This document shows, in pieces, positions 38,443-47,191 of a DNA stretch of 64,000 nt (position 1 is the first letter of the stretch; the number at the start of each line of letters is the position of its first letter). The notes beneath the pieces were generated by a model. It saw nothing but the letters and a program-made list of their open reading frames with translations, did no database searches and was not told where the DNA came from. Location of the stretch: positions 1,277,732 through 1,341,731 of the forward strand of contig NZ_UOOB01000001.1 in NCBI RefSeq assembly GCF_900564145.1, read 5' to 3'. The stretch is from Comamonas sp. lk. Its GTDB lineage: Bacteria; Pseudomonadota; Gammaproteobacteria; Burkholderiales; Burkholderiaceae_C. The position numbers were made by a program, and so were the translations under genes.

Positions 38443-39552
38443 ATGAACACTAACGAATCTATTGGTATGCATGCTCCTCTCATCATCGATATCGCCGGCA
38501 AGGCCTTGAGCGATGTGGATCGCCAGCGTCTGTCCCATCCTCTGGTGGGCGGCATCATCTTGTTTGCCCGCAACTGGGAAAGCCGCGAGGCTCTGGTGTC
38601 GCTGTGCGCCGATATCAAGGCCGTCAAACCCGATCTGCTGATCTGCGTGGACCATGAAGGCGGTCGCGTGCAGCGCTTCAAGACCGATGGTTTCACCCAT
38701 CTGCCGTCCATGCGCGCCTTTGGCCAGATGTGGATGGATGACGGCGTTGGCAAAAAATACCGCGAAGGTAGCGGCGCCATGCGCGCCATGAATGCCGCCA
38801 CAGCGGCCGGCTATGTGCTGGGCACGGAGTTGCGCGCCTGCGGCGTGGATTTCAGCTTTACGCCGGTGCTGGATCTGGACTATGGCGAGTCCTCGGTCAT
38901 AGGCGACCGCAGCTTTGGCCGCGATCCGCGCGTGGTGACGGTTCTGGCCAAAAGCCTGATGCAAGGCCTGTTGCAAGCCGGCATGGGCAACTGCGGCAAG
39001 CACTTCCCTGGCCATGGCTTTGTGAAGGCCGATTCGCATGTGGACATTCCTGTCGATACGCGCAGTCTCACGGCCATCCTCAGCGAAGACGCTGCGCCTT
39101 ACCCCTGGCTGTCCAGCGTGCTGACGGCGGTGATGCCGGCGCATGTGATCTATCCCAAGGTGGACAAGCGCCCGGCGGGCTTTAGCGAAAAGTGGCTCAA
39201 GGACATTCTGCGCGGCCGTCTGCGCTACGACGGCGCCATCTTCAGCGACGATCTGAGCATGGAAGGTGCCCGCCGCATCAACGGCGAAGTCATCAGCTAT
39301 ACCGATGCCGCGCTGACCGCGCTGAATGCCGGCTGCGACCTGGTGCTGCTGTGCAACCAGAGCCTGGGCCTGGGCGCGCATGTGGACGAGCTGCTCGACG
39401 GCATGGACATGGCATTGCGCGACGGCCGCTGGCTGCCCGACGAAGATTCCGAATCCCGTCGCGTCTCGCTGCTGCCCGAGACCGTGCCTCAGCCCTGGGA
39501 GGATTTGATGCGCCAGCCTGCCTATCTGCAGGCACTGGATCTGCTGCCCTGA
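38443..39552 (+). CDS. nagZ: Beta-N-acetylhexosaminidase NagZ
   Basis: Cytoplasmic enzyme of peptidoglycan recycling that removes GlcNAc from anhydromuropeptides. The 369-residue family 3 glycosidase has VDHEGGRVQRF, the KHFPGHG loop with His187 then DSHVDIP, and the nucleophile Asp270 in FSDDLSMEGA. The chain is a little longer than E. coli NagZ (341), mainly at the ends. The start ATG gives MNTNESIGMHAPLIIDI; a start eight residues later is also possible. A terminator follows. Confidence 0.95.
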   Translation: MNTNESIGMHAPLIIDIAGKALSDVDRQRLSHPLVGGIILFARNWESREALVSLCADIKAVKPDLLICVDHEGGRVQRFKTDGFTHLPSMRAFGQMWMDDGVGKKYREGSGAMRAMNAATAAGYVLGTELRACGVDFSFTPVLDLDYGESSVIGDRSFGRDPRVVTVLAKSLMQGLLQAGMGNCGKHFPGHGFVKADSHVDIPVDTRSLTAILSEDAAPYPWLSSVLTAVMPAHVIYPKVDKRPAGFSEKWLKDILRGRLRYDGAIFSDDLSMEGARRINGEVISYTDAALTALNAGCDLVLLCNQSLGLGAHVDELLDGMDMALRDGRWLPDEDSESRRVSLLPETVPQPWEDLMRQPAYLQALDLLP

Positions 39553-39579
39553 ACGGCACGGCTCCCCCTGAAACCGCCC

Positions 39580-39615
39580 ATCCGCTGTCTTTGCAACCAA
39601 GGCAGCGGATTTTTT
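39580..39615 (+). terminator. Intrinsic terminator after nagZ
   Basis: ATCCGCTG pairs with CAGCGGAT around a 15-base loop, which may have extra pairing, followed by six T. Confidence 0.8.
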
Positions 39616-39744
39616 ATGCCCAAAGAGCCCAAAGCGGTTGCGGCCTCTGGCATTTAAGCCTGGCCTCAGTGAGTCTGTTTAGGCTGCAATCCAGGCAATG
39701 ATCCGCCTGTCGCCGTCGAACTTCATGAATCACCGAAAGCTTGC

Positions 39745-41532
39745 ATGAATCCCATGGAACCAGGGCTGGCGCCCCGCAAAGACCGGCTGAGCGTATTTCG
39801 CCAGGCCTTTGCCCTGACCCGCCCGTATTTTCAGTCCGAAGAAAAGTGGAAAGCCTGGGGGCTGCTGAGCGCCATCGTGGCGCTCAATCTGGCGGCGGTC
39901 TTCATGCTGGTGCAGATCAACGAGTGGAACCGGGTGTTTTATGACGCACTGCAAAACAAGCAGGCCGATGTGTTCTGGCAGCAGCTGTGGCGATTTCTCT
40001 GGCTGGCGCTGATCTACATCGTCATCGCGGTCTACAAGTTCTATCTCACGCAGCTGCTGCAGCTCAACTGGCGGCGCTGGTTGACCGATCACATGTTGCA
40101 GCGCTGGTTGTCGGCCAAGGCTTTCTACCGTATGGAGCTGAGCCGCTATGGCGGTGATGGAGCGCCGGACAATCCCGATCAGCGCATTCAGGAGGACTTG
40201 AATCTTTTCACCACCTATACCGTGTCGCTGTCCATGGGGCTGCTCAATGCTGCTGTCACTTTCGTGAGCTTTGTCGGCATTCTCTGGGGGCTGAGCGCCG
40301 TGATGGATGTCCGCCTGCCGGCCTTGCTGGGCGGCGGGCAGTTGCATATCTCAGGCTTTATGGTCTGGATGGCTGTGCTGTACTGCCTGGCCGGCAGCGC
40401 GCTGACTTTCTGGATCGGCAAACCCCAGGTCTGGCTGAACAACCGCCAGCAACAGCTGGAGGCCAATTTTCGCCATCACATGATCCGGGTGCGCGAAAAC
40501 GCCGAAGCGATTGCTCTCGACGGGGGCGAGCGCGTAGAGGGCGAGCAGATCGGTCTGCGTTTTCGCGATGCGCTGGGCAATTACCTGAATCTGGTCAAAA
40601 AGCAAAAAAACCTGATCTGGTTCACCAATTTCTTTGGCCAGGCGGCGGTGGTCTTTCCCTTCATCATTGCGGCGCCGCGCTTTTTCAGCGGTGCCATTCA
40701 GCTGGGCCAGCTCATGCAGATCTCTTCGGCCTTTGGCCAGGTGCAGGACTCGCTGGGCTGGATCGTCAACAACTACTCCGATATTGCCGCCTGGAGGGCG
40801 ACTACCGAGCGTCTGGCGGGCTTTGACGAGAGTCTGCGTGCGCAGGATGAGGCGCAAAAAAGCGGCTGCGAAGGCGTGCAGATCACGCCGGCAGCGCAGC
40901 TGCAGGCCCAGGCGCTGGATGTGTTTCTGCCCGACGGGCGCTGCATGCTGGCCGCTGCCGATTTGCAGGTACAGCCAGGGCAGCGCCTGCTGATCAGCGG
41001 GCCTTCTGGCAGCGGAAAATCAACGTTGCTGCGGGTGTTTTCTGGCATCTGGCCGTTTGCGCGGGGCAGGGTGGAGCGGCCGCTGGATGCCATGTTCATT
41101 CCCCAGCGCCCGTACTTCCCGAATGGCAGTCTGCGCGATGCCCTGGCCTATCCCGAGCCGGCCGCGCACTATGGCGACGAGCAGCTCAAGCAGGCCCTGA
41201 GAGATGCGCAATTGCCGCAGCTGCAGGAGCAGCTCGATAGACAGGCCGCCTGGAACAGCCGCCTGTCCGGCGGAGAGCAGCAGCGTCTGTCGGTGGCGCG
41301 GGTCTTGCTCAAGCGTCCGGCCTGGGTGTTTGCCGACGAGGCCACCAGTGCGCTGGACAATGCCACCGAAGCCAGCATCTATGCGCAACTGGTGCAGCTG
41401 GTGCAGCAGCGAGGCGGAGCCCTGGTCTCGGTGGCCCACCGCGACAGCGTGACCGAGTTTCACCAGCAGCGCTGGTTGCTGGAGCCCCAGCGCCAGCAGA
41501 TCCGCGTGGAGGATTCGATCCAAAGCCATTGA
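39745..41532 (+). CDS. SbmA/BacA- and YddA-type ABC transporter (fused membrane and ATPase domains)
   Basis: A 595-residue half-transporter. The N-terminal domain (about residues 1-350) belongs to the ABC membrane type 2 / SbmA-BacA family: NEWNRVFYDALQNKQADVFW and NPDQRIQEDLNLFT are typical. The C-terminal ATPase has Walker A GPSGSGKST (419-427), signature LSGGEQQR (507-514), Walker B with Asp531-Glu532 in VFADEATSALD and the H-loop VAHRD. Related proteins carry peptides, cobalamin or very-long-chain fatty acids; which applies here cannot be told. It is a monocistronic gene between two transcription units. Confidence 0.88.
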   Translation: MNPMEPGLAPRKDRLSVFRQAFALTRPYFQSEEKWKAWGLLSAIVALNLAAVFMLVQINEWNRVFYDALQNKQADVFWQQLWRFLWLALIYIVIAVYKFYLTQLLQLNWRRWLTDHMLQRWLSAKAFYRMELSRYGGDGAPDNPDQRIQEDLNLFTTYTVSLSMGLLNAAVTFVSFVGILWGLSAVMDVRLPALLGGGQLHISGFMVWMAVLYCLAGSALTFWIGKPQVWLNNRQQQLEANFRHHMIRVRENAEAIALDGGERVEGEQIGLRFRDALGNYLNLVKKQKNLIWFTNFFGQAAVVFPFIIAAPRFFSGAIQLGQLMQISSAFGQVQDSLGWIVNNYSDIAAWRATTERLAGFDESLRAQDEAQKSGCEGVQITPAAQLQAQALDVFLPDGRCMLAAADLQVQPGQRLLISGPSGSGKSTLLRVFSGIWPFARGRVERPLDAMFIPQRPYFPNGSLRDALAYPEPAAHYGDEQLKQALRDAQLPQLQEQLDRQAAWNSRLSGGEQQRLSVARVLLKRPAWVFADEATSALDNATEASIYAQLVQLVQQRGGALVSVAHRDSVTEFHQQRWLLEPQRQQIRVEDSIQSH

Positions 41533-41651
41533 GGCGCGCGCAGTGCGCAACTGGGGCGAAGCAGTCTCAACCGCAGGGCAATTATGCGAGGGCTTCGCGG
41601 CTACTTTCTCATGGGATGATGTGCTTTTAAGACTCTTTGGAGAGCGAACCC

Positions 41652-42707
41652 ATGCGCGTTGGTGTGCTGACCGGCGGCGGCGATTGCCCCGGCCTCAATG
41701 CGGTGATCCGAGCGGTCACCAAGTCCCTGATCAACCATGGCCAGTGCGAGGTCCTGGGCATTGCCGACGGCTTTGAAGGGCTGATGGGCGATGCTCCGCG
41801 CGTCAAACCCCTGTCCTGGGACGAGGTCAGCGGCATCTTGCACATGGGCGGCACAATTTTGGGCACCAGCAACAGCGCCAACCCGCTGCGCGATGAAGCC
41901 ACGCTGGAGCAGGTGGGGCGCAATGTGCAAGCGCTGGGCCTGGATGTGGTGGTCGCCATCGGCGGCGACGGCACCATGAGCCTGGCCCATGGCCTGCGCC
42001 GTGTGGGCCTGCAATGCGTGGGTGTACCCAAGACGATTGACAACGATATCGCCCACTGCGAACGCAGCTTCGGTTTTGATACGGCCGTGGCTACGGTCAC
42101 GGAGAGCCTGCGCCGCATCGAAAGCACGGCCATGAGCCACCACCGCGTGATGATTGTGGAGACCATGGGCCGCCACGCCGGCTGGCTGGCGCTGGAGTCC
42201 GGCATTGCCGGCGCCGCCGACGTCATCCTGCTGCCCGAGATCGACTATGACCTGCAGACCATCATCGATGTCTGCAAGGCGCGCGAGCAGCGCCAGCGCT
42301 ACACCATCATCTGCATAGGCGAAGGTGCCAAGGAAAGTGGTGCCAGCCTGACGGTGCGCGAACGCATAGAGCACAGCCCCGATCCGGTGCGCCTGGGCGG
42401 CGTGGGCCATGTGCTGCGCGAGCGTCTGCAGTCGCACCTCCAAAGCGAGGTGCGCACCACGGTGCTGGGCCATGTGCAACGCGGTGGCGATCCCACGCCG
42501 TTTGACCGGGTGCTGGCCACGCGCTTTGGTCATCATGCGGCGCAACTGGTACTGGGCGGCCAGTTTGGCCGCATGGTGACGCTGCAAAACGGCCAGATCG
42601 GCTCGGTCGCCATTGCCGATGTGGCCAATACCCAGCGTACCGTACCGCTGGACAGCGACCTGATCACCATGGCGCGCGATATCGGCATCTGCCTGGGTGA
42701 GGCTTGA
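41652..42707 (+). CDS. 6-phosphofructokinase family enzyme
   Basis: Phosphorylates fructose 6-phosphate, with ATP or pyrophosphate as donor. The 351-residue protein begins MRVGVLTGGGDCPGLNAVIR. The donor-site loop is GGDGT (residues 104-108), where Gly107 is the ATP-type residue, whereas PKTIDND (126-132) has Lys127 as in the PPi-type and actinobacterial groups; Asp130 is the catalytic base. ETMGRHAGWLAL and HVQRGGDPTPFDR complete the family set. GGAGAG precedes the ATG. The mixed signature makes the donor uncertain, so no gene symbol is given. Confidence 0.88.
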   Translation: MRVGVLTGGGDCPGLNAVIRAVTKSLINHGQCEVLGIADGFEGLMGDAPRVKPLSWDEVSGILHMGGTILGTSNSANPLRDEATLEQVGRNVQALGLDVVVAIGGDGTMSLAHGLRRVGLQCVGVPKTIDNDIAHCERSFGFDTAVATVTESLRRIESTAMSHHRVMIVETMGRHAGWLALESGIAGAADVILLPEIDYDLQTIIDVCKAREQRQRYTIICIGEGAKESGASLTVRERIEHSPDPVRLGGVGHVLRERLQSHLQSEVRTTVLGHVQRGGDPTPFDRVLATRFGHHAAQLVLGGQFGRMVTLQNGQIGSVAIADVANTQRTVPLDSDLITMARDIGICLGEA

Positions 42708-42763
42708 GAGCCGCGCAGGCGGATTGCGCAACAATGTGAGCCTCTACACAGGAAAGACTCCGC

Positions 42764-43234
42764 ATGGATCGACATGAAGAAGCCGTGATGCAGCTGCTCA
42801 CGGCCAATGGCGAAACCTTTGTTGCCCCCAGATATGAAGTCACCGAAGGCTGGCAATGCCCGGCTTTTGTGGTGCTGCGCCCGGCGCGCCGCCAGGTTTA
42901 TGTGGTGGAGGTCAGCGCCTCGGGCTATCCGCTGGGCCTGGTCAACCGCCTAAATGAGCGGGTGGAGCGCTGGTATGCGCCGCTGCTGCCGCAGCTGCAA
43001 TCGCTGGGCATTACCACGGCCGACTGGAGTGTGGGCTGTCTGGTCTTTGTGCGCAGCGACCAGATGGACTGGCTCAAGGAGCGGGTCAAGGACGCCAGCG
43101 GTGTCCATGTGCTCAGCCTGGAGCAGGCCAGCAGCAACTGGACCTGGGATGACGCCGTGTGGACCAGCGAGATGGACTTTGAAACCGGCCAGGTTCCACA
43201 GCGCAGCAGCCTGCAAAGCCAGGCTACGCATTGA
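42764..43234 (+). CDS. Uncharacterised 156-residue protein after phosphofructokinase
   Basis: I do not recognise this protein. It is soluble, with no signal peptide or membrane segment. The visible features are a central beta-rich stretch (PAFVVLRPARRQVYVVEVS), an Asn/Glu/Arg helix (VNRLNERVERWYAPLL) and a Trp-rich C-terminal part (SSNWTWDDAVWTSEMDF). The ATG is 57 bases after the phosphofructokinase gene and may be cotranscribed. Codon use is like the neighbours. Confidence 0.7.
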   Translation: MDRHEEAVMQLLTANGETFVAPRYEVTEGWQCPAFVVLRPARRQVYVVEVSASGYPLGLVNRLNERVERWYAPLLPQLQSLGITTADWSVGCLVFVRSDQMDWLKERVKDASGVHVLSLEQASSNWTWDDAVWTSEMDFETGQVPQRSSLQSQATH

Positions 43235-43463
43235 ATGAAACCGGCTTCAGCGCATGTTGTATGCGCGATGATAGCTACTTATTTCATAGCGATAGATGCA
43301 TGGGCGCACGCGATGCTGCGGTCGCCGCTAAAATAGGCGCCGGGCTGAAAGGCCGCCCATCTCGCAAAAGCAAACGCACCTTGATTTTTTGATCAGCGCA
43401 AGCCCCTGGCTTGCATACCATTCCGGGCTCGCAGCGAGGCATGCCCTGTACACAGGAGTTGGT
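43235..43463. other. 229-base gap with repeat, possible promoter and structured leader
   Basis: Contains a weak family A repeat, a -10-like TAAAAT near 43327, and then a leader that can fold: GCAAGCC pairs with GGCTTGC near 43399-43415, followed by another GC-rich stem before the ribosome site. No known riboswitch was recognised. Confidence 0.4.
43255..43296 (+). repeat. Degenerate repeat family A copy
   Basis: GATAGCTACTTATTTCATAG followed by CGATAGATGC; the inner GCGCTT module is not conserved. Confidence 0.35.
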
Positions 43464-43904
43464 ATGCATATCTCGTCTTCAATCCCTTGTTTCGAAGCGT
43501 CCGGCACTGAACGTGTCTCGGCCGTGCTGCGCGCCGCCAAGCGGCTGCATCGCCAGGCCGCAGCCCCGTCGCTGGCCCAGTCCCTGCCGGTGCTGAGGCG
43601 CTTGCTGGCCGCGCAGCTGCTGCAGGGTTTGACACTGCCCCAGTTGTTTGAGCAGCGCGCCCTGGTGCAGCGCAAGCATGTGCTGCGCATGCTGGCGCAG
43701 GAAGCCGGCTTTAATCACTGGGAGCTTTATCGCGCGGCACTGCTGAGCGATGCCGAGCAGCCGCATCTGCCGCTGGAGGTCGTGGCTGCGCATGCCGGTT
43801 ATCCGAATTTCTGGTTCTCCAATATGCAGCAGGCCCTGGCCCATGTGAGGGTACGAGGCGGACGTGCCGTGCAGGTGGGCGCACAGGCCGTGGTCTTGCC
43901 CTAA
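43464..43904 (+). CDS. Uncharacterised 146-residue helical protein
   Basis: Not recognised. The protein is almost entirely helical: [13 protein letters not shown], a Leu-rich middle ([19 protein letters not shown]) and a helix with Trp ([11 protein letters not shown]), ending in [17 protein letters not shown]. There are no membrane segments. CAGGAG lies six bases before the chosen ATG. A terminator follows immediately and purT comes next, so it appears to be transcribed from its own leader. Confidence 0.65.
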   Translation: MHISSSIPCFEASGTERVSAVLRAAKRLHRQAAAPSLAQSLPVLRRLLAAQLLQGLTLPQLFEQRALVQRKHVLRMLAQEAGFNHWELYRAALLSDAEQPHLPLEVVAAHAGYPNFWFSNMQQALAHVRVRGGRAVQVGAQAVVLP

Positions 43905-43930
43905 GCTGCTGGCGCAGCACCTATGATCGG

Positions 43931-43963
43931 GGCTTTGGCGTGGTTTCGCGCCAAAGCCTTTTT
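43931..43963 (+). terminator. Intrinsic terminator before purT
   Basis: GGCTTTGGCG pairs exactly with CGCCAAAGCC around an eight-base loop, followed by five T. It ends 25 bases before the purT ATG. Confidence 0.85.
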
Positions 43964-43987
43964 CATGCATTTACCCGCCGGATTTTT

Positions 43988-45205
43988 ATGACCACTCTCG
44001 GAACCCCTCTGTCTCCCCACGCCACCAAAGTCATGCTGCTGGGCAGCGGCGAACTGGGCAAGGAAGTGCTGATGGCCTTGCAGCGCCTGGGCGTGGAAAC
44101 CATTGCGGTGGACCGCTATGAGAATGCGCCCGGTCAGCAGGTGGCTCACCATGCGCGCACCATCACCATGAGCGATCCGGCCCAGCTCAAGGCTTTGATC
44201 GAGGAGATCAAGCCGGATCTGGTGGTTCCCGAGATTGAGGCCATTGCCACGCCCATGCTCGAAGAGCTGGAAGCCGCTGGCGTCATCACCTGCATTCCAA
44301 CGGCTCGCGCCGCGCGCCTGACCATGGACCGCGAGGGCATTCGTCGTCTGGCGGCCGAGACTCTGGGCCTGTCCACCAGCCCCTACCGCTTTTGCGATTC
44401 GCTGGCCGAGCTGCAGGCTGCCATCGATGGCACGGACGGCCAGCCTGCCATCGCCTACCCTTGCGTGGTCAAGCCGGTGATGAGCAGCTCTGGCAAGGGT
44501 CAGAGCAAGATTGACGGCCCCGCCGATGTGCAAAAAGCTTGGGACTACGCCATGGCCGGCGGCCGTGTGGCCAAGGGCCGGGTGATTGTGGAAGGCTTCA
44601 TCGATTTTGACTATGAAATCACCCAGCTGACTGTGCGGGCCAAGGGCGCCGATGGTCAGGTGCAAACGCATTTTTGCGAGCCCGTAGGCCATGTTCAGCA
44701 AAGCGGCGACTATGTGGAGAGCTGGCAGCCGCACCCCATGCACCCTGCGGCATTGGAAAAATCCCGCCAGATTGCCAAGGCCGTCACCGACGATCTGGGC
44801 GGCCTGGGCCTGTTTGGCGTGGAGCTGTTTGTCAAGGGCGAGCAGGTCTGGTTCAGCGAGGTCTCGCCCCGCCCGCATGACACGGGGCTGGTCACGCTGA
44901 TCACGCAGTGGCAAAGCGAGTTTGAACTCCATGCCCGCGCCATTCTGGGCCTGCCGGTAGACGCTAGCTTGCGCAACCCCGGCGCCAGCGCCGTGATCTA
45001 TGGCGGCCAAGACGCCGAAGGTCTGGTGTTTGATGGCGTGGACGAAGCCCTGGCGATTGAGGGCACGGATCTGCGCCTGTTCGGCAAACCCGAGAGCTTT
45101 GTGCAGCGCCGCATGGGCGTGGCGCTGGCGCGTGCTGCAGATATAGACGCGGCGCGCACCAAGGCCAAGCTGGCTGCGGGCAAGGTCAAGCCCAGAAAGC
45201 CCTGA
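43988..45205 (+). CDS. purT: Formate-dependent phosphoribosylglycinamide formyltransferase
   Basis: Uses formate and ATP to formylate GAR in purine synthesis, bypassing folate. The 405-residue ATP-grasp enzyme has [59 protein letters not shown] and [13 protein letters not shown]. It is translated from an ATG right after a strong terminator, with little ribosome-site complementarity, so its promoter must overlap the terminator region or transcription reads through. A bidirectional terminator follows. Confidence 0.96.
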   Translation: MTTLGTPLSPHATKVMLLGSGELGKEVLMALQRLGVETIAVDRYENAPGQQVAHHARTITMSDPAQLKALIEEIKPDLVVPEIEAIATPMLEELEAAGVITCIPTARAARLTMDREGIRRLAAETLGLSTSPYRFCDSLAELQAAIDGTDGQPAIAYPCVVKPVMSSSGKGQSKIDGPADVQKAWDYAMAGGRVAKGRVIVEGFIDFDYEITQLTVRAKGADGQVQTHFCEPVGHVQQSGDYVESWQPHPMHPAALEKSRQIAKAVTDDLGGLGLFGVELFVKGEQVWFSEVSPRPHDTGLVTLITQWQSEFELHARAILGLPVDASLRNPGASAVIYGGQDAEGLVFDGVDEALAIEGTDLRLFGKPESFVQRRMGVALARAADIDAARTKAKLAAGKVKPRKP

Positions 45206-45211
45206 GCCCAT

Positions 45212-45243
45212 AAAAAAAGGCTTCCTTTGGGAAGCTTTTTTTT
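45212..45243 (+). terminator. Bidirectional terminator between purT and the MscS gene
   Basis: A-run, GCTTCC, loop TTTG, GGAAGC, T-run. The A- and T-runs also pair, so it can serve both convergent genes. Confidence 0.85.
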
Positions 45244-45267
45244 ATGCAGCCATGCAGGCAAGGCCTA

Positions 45268-45912
45268 TCAGGCCTGGGGCGTGTGGGCCGGGGTGGTGAG
45301 CGTTATGGCGCTGGCTTCCTCATGCTCGCTGGCGGGGGACGTGTCGACGGGCATGCCGCCCTTCCAGCGGCGAATCACGCGCTGGAAGATCAGCGAGTTG
45401 GGAATCTGCAGCAGATTGGGTATGCCGGCTGGGGCGCTATCGTCCTGCAGCGTGGTGTAGAGCATGTTCAGGTCGATGACCCGGCCTTTGGCTCCGGGCT
45501 TCTCGGCGGTATCCAGCACCTCGATGTAGTCGCCCAGACGGAAGGGACCGACGGTGACGATGAGCATGGCGCAAAACAGGTTGGAGAGCACACTCCAGGC
45601 GGCAAAGAAGGCCACCGCTCCCACGGTGGCAAAGCCGGTGAAGGCCGTCCACAGCACGGTGGCTGACATGCCAAGCCGCTCCAGCAGCAGCAAGATGGTG
45701 GCGGCAATGATGACCCAGCGCACCACGCCGCGCAGCGGCATCAGCAGCTCGTGCGGCAGGTCATAGTGCTGGCCCACGCGCGAGATGATGCGCTTGAACA
45801 GACGGTTGAGCAGCCAGGCGGCCACAATGATGAGAAAAATCTGGAGCCCGGGAATCAGGACTTCCAGCCACTCCTGCATCCATTCGGGCAGGTGCATTTG
45901 AAGACGACGCAT
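45268..45912 (-). CDS. Small MscS-family mechanosensitive channel
   Basis: A 214-residue inner-membrane channel with three helices: IPGLQIFLIIVAAWLLNRLF, GVVRWVIIAATILLLL and the pore-lining AVAFFAAWSVLSNLFCAMLI. The beta domain begins with GPFRLGDYIEVLD. The C-terminal cytoplasmic domain of E. coli MscS (286 residues) is much reduced, so this is a minimal member. The chosen ATG gives MRRLQMHL; other starts within eight codons are possible. The preceding gene is separated from it by a terminator. Confidence 0.88.
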   Translation of the reverse strand: MRRLQMHLPEWMQEWLEVLIPGLQIFLIIVAAWLLNRLFKRIISRVGQHYDLPHELLMPLRGVVRWVIIAATILLLLERLGMSATVLWTAFTGFATVGAVAFFAAWSVLSNLFCAMLIVTVGPFRLGDYIEVLDTAEKPGAKGRVIDLNMLYTTLQDDSAPAGIPNLLQIPNSLIFQRVIRRWKGGMPVDTSPASEHEEASAITLTTPAHTPQA

Positions 45913-45923
45913 AACCAAAGAAT

Positions 45924-45951
45924 AAAAAACGCTAGGAGGTCATCCTAGCGT
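45924..45951 (-). terminator. Intrinsic terminator after the GGDEF gene
   Basis: ACGCTAGGA pairs exactly with TCCTAGCGT around a five-base loop; a run of A on the plus strand gives the U-tract on the minus strand. Confidence 0.85.
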
Positions 45952-46003
45952 CTATTGAGAGAAGGCATGGCAGGCAGCGCCATGTAGGGCGCGGCGTCAA
46001 GCG

Positions 46004-47062
46004 TCAAAGCTGTCGCTGTTCGACGGTATCCATCTGCATTTCGAAGCTGAAAAAGCGATTTCGGCCCTGGCTTTTGGCCGCATACAAGGCTTCATCGGCA
46101 CGCATGAGCATGGCTTCGGCACTGGTGTTGGCGTCAGGAATGCAGGTGGTGATGCCACCGGAAAGCGTCAATTGAAAATCTTCGGGCGCATCGGGAGGGC
46201 GGATTTTTCGGGCTTTGAGCATCTGCCCCAGGGCGCGCGCAAAAGTCATGGAGCCGGAGCGCGGCGTATTGGGCAGGATTAAGGCAAATTCCTCGCCACC
46301 ATAGCGGGCTGCCACATCGCGCGGGCGCACGCAGACATCGCGCAGCAAGCGGCCCACATGCTTGAGGCACTCGTCGCCCTGCAAGTGACCATAGGTGTCG
46401 TTGAAGCGCTTGAAGTGATCCAGGTCGCAAAGCATCAGCGTCAGCGGCTTGCCTTCGCGGCTGGCGGCCAGAATCTCGGCGTGCAGCATGCGATCCATGC
46501 CGCGGCGGTTGACCAGGCCGGTCAGCGAGTCCATCTCCACCATCTCGTTGAGCTTCTGGTTGGCCAGATGCAACTCGCCAGACAGCGTGACCAGACGGCG
46601 GCGCATATCGAGCAGGCGGCGCATGGCACGCAGCTTGGCCACCAGCACAATGGGCTTGACCGGCTTGACCAGGTAGTCGTCGCCTCCGGCCTCGATTCCG
46701 CGCCAGACGTCCAGATCGTTATCCAGGCCGGAGAGAAAGATGATGGGCGTCCATTCGCCGGGCTCGGCCTCGCGCAACTGGCGGGCCACCCAGTAGCCGT
46801 CTTCGCCGGGTAGGCGAATGTCCAGCAGCACCAGATCGGGCCGTTCGCTACGGAACAGGGCCAGTGCCGTACGGCCATTCTCGGCTTCAAGGACTTGAGA
46901 GACCCCCGCAGATTTCAGTTCTGCCACCAGCGCAGAGCGCATGGAAGGCTGGTCTTCCACCACAAGCACGGAAAACGGCGTCGGGGCATCGGGCGAAGAA
47001 AAACGTGCGCCCGTAGACTCAATGGCCGGATTGGTTGAGGCAGTGAGAGATGAGGCTGTCAT
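46004..47062 (-). CDS. Response regulator with GGDEF diguanylate cyclase domain
   Basis: A 352-residue PleD/WspR-like protein that should make cyclic di-GMP on phosphorylation. The receiver domain has the acidic pair at VVEDQPS, the phosphate acceptor Asp81 (LVLLDIRLPG), Ser/Thr in FLSG and the Lys in YLVKPV. The cyclase domain contains an intact active site GGEEF (residues 255-259) and an RxxD inhibitory site at 246-249, five residues upstream, so product feedback inhibition is expected. No cognate histidine kinase is adjacent. Confidence 0.93.
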   Translation of the reverse strand: MTASSLTASTNPAIESTGARFSSPDAPTPFSVLVVEDQPSMRSALVAELKSAGVSQVLEAENGRTALALFRSERPDLVLLDIRLPGEDGYWVARQLREAEPGEWTPIIFLSGLDNDLDVWRGIEAGGDDYLVKPVKPIVLVAKLRAMRRLLDMRRRLVTLSGELHLANQKLNEMVEMDSLTGLVNRRGMDRMLHAEILAASREGKPLTLMLCDLDHFKRFNDTYGHLQGDECLKHVGRLLRDVCVRPRDVAARYGGEEFALILPNTPRSGSMTFARALGQMLKARKIRPPDAPEDFQLTLSGGITTCIPDANTSAEAMLMRADEALYAAKSQGRNRFFSFEMQMDTVEQRQL

Positions 47063-47191
47063 GGGCTGGGTTTGCTCGAAATCCTGTGAAGGTATGAATC
47101 GTCGGGAGACGCGCCAGCGAAACGTATGGGGAAAACGTAAGAGGTTGTTACCTTATACGCGATATTTTCTCTTGCGTATGTAAGACGCGCC

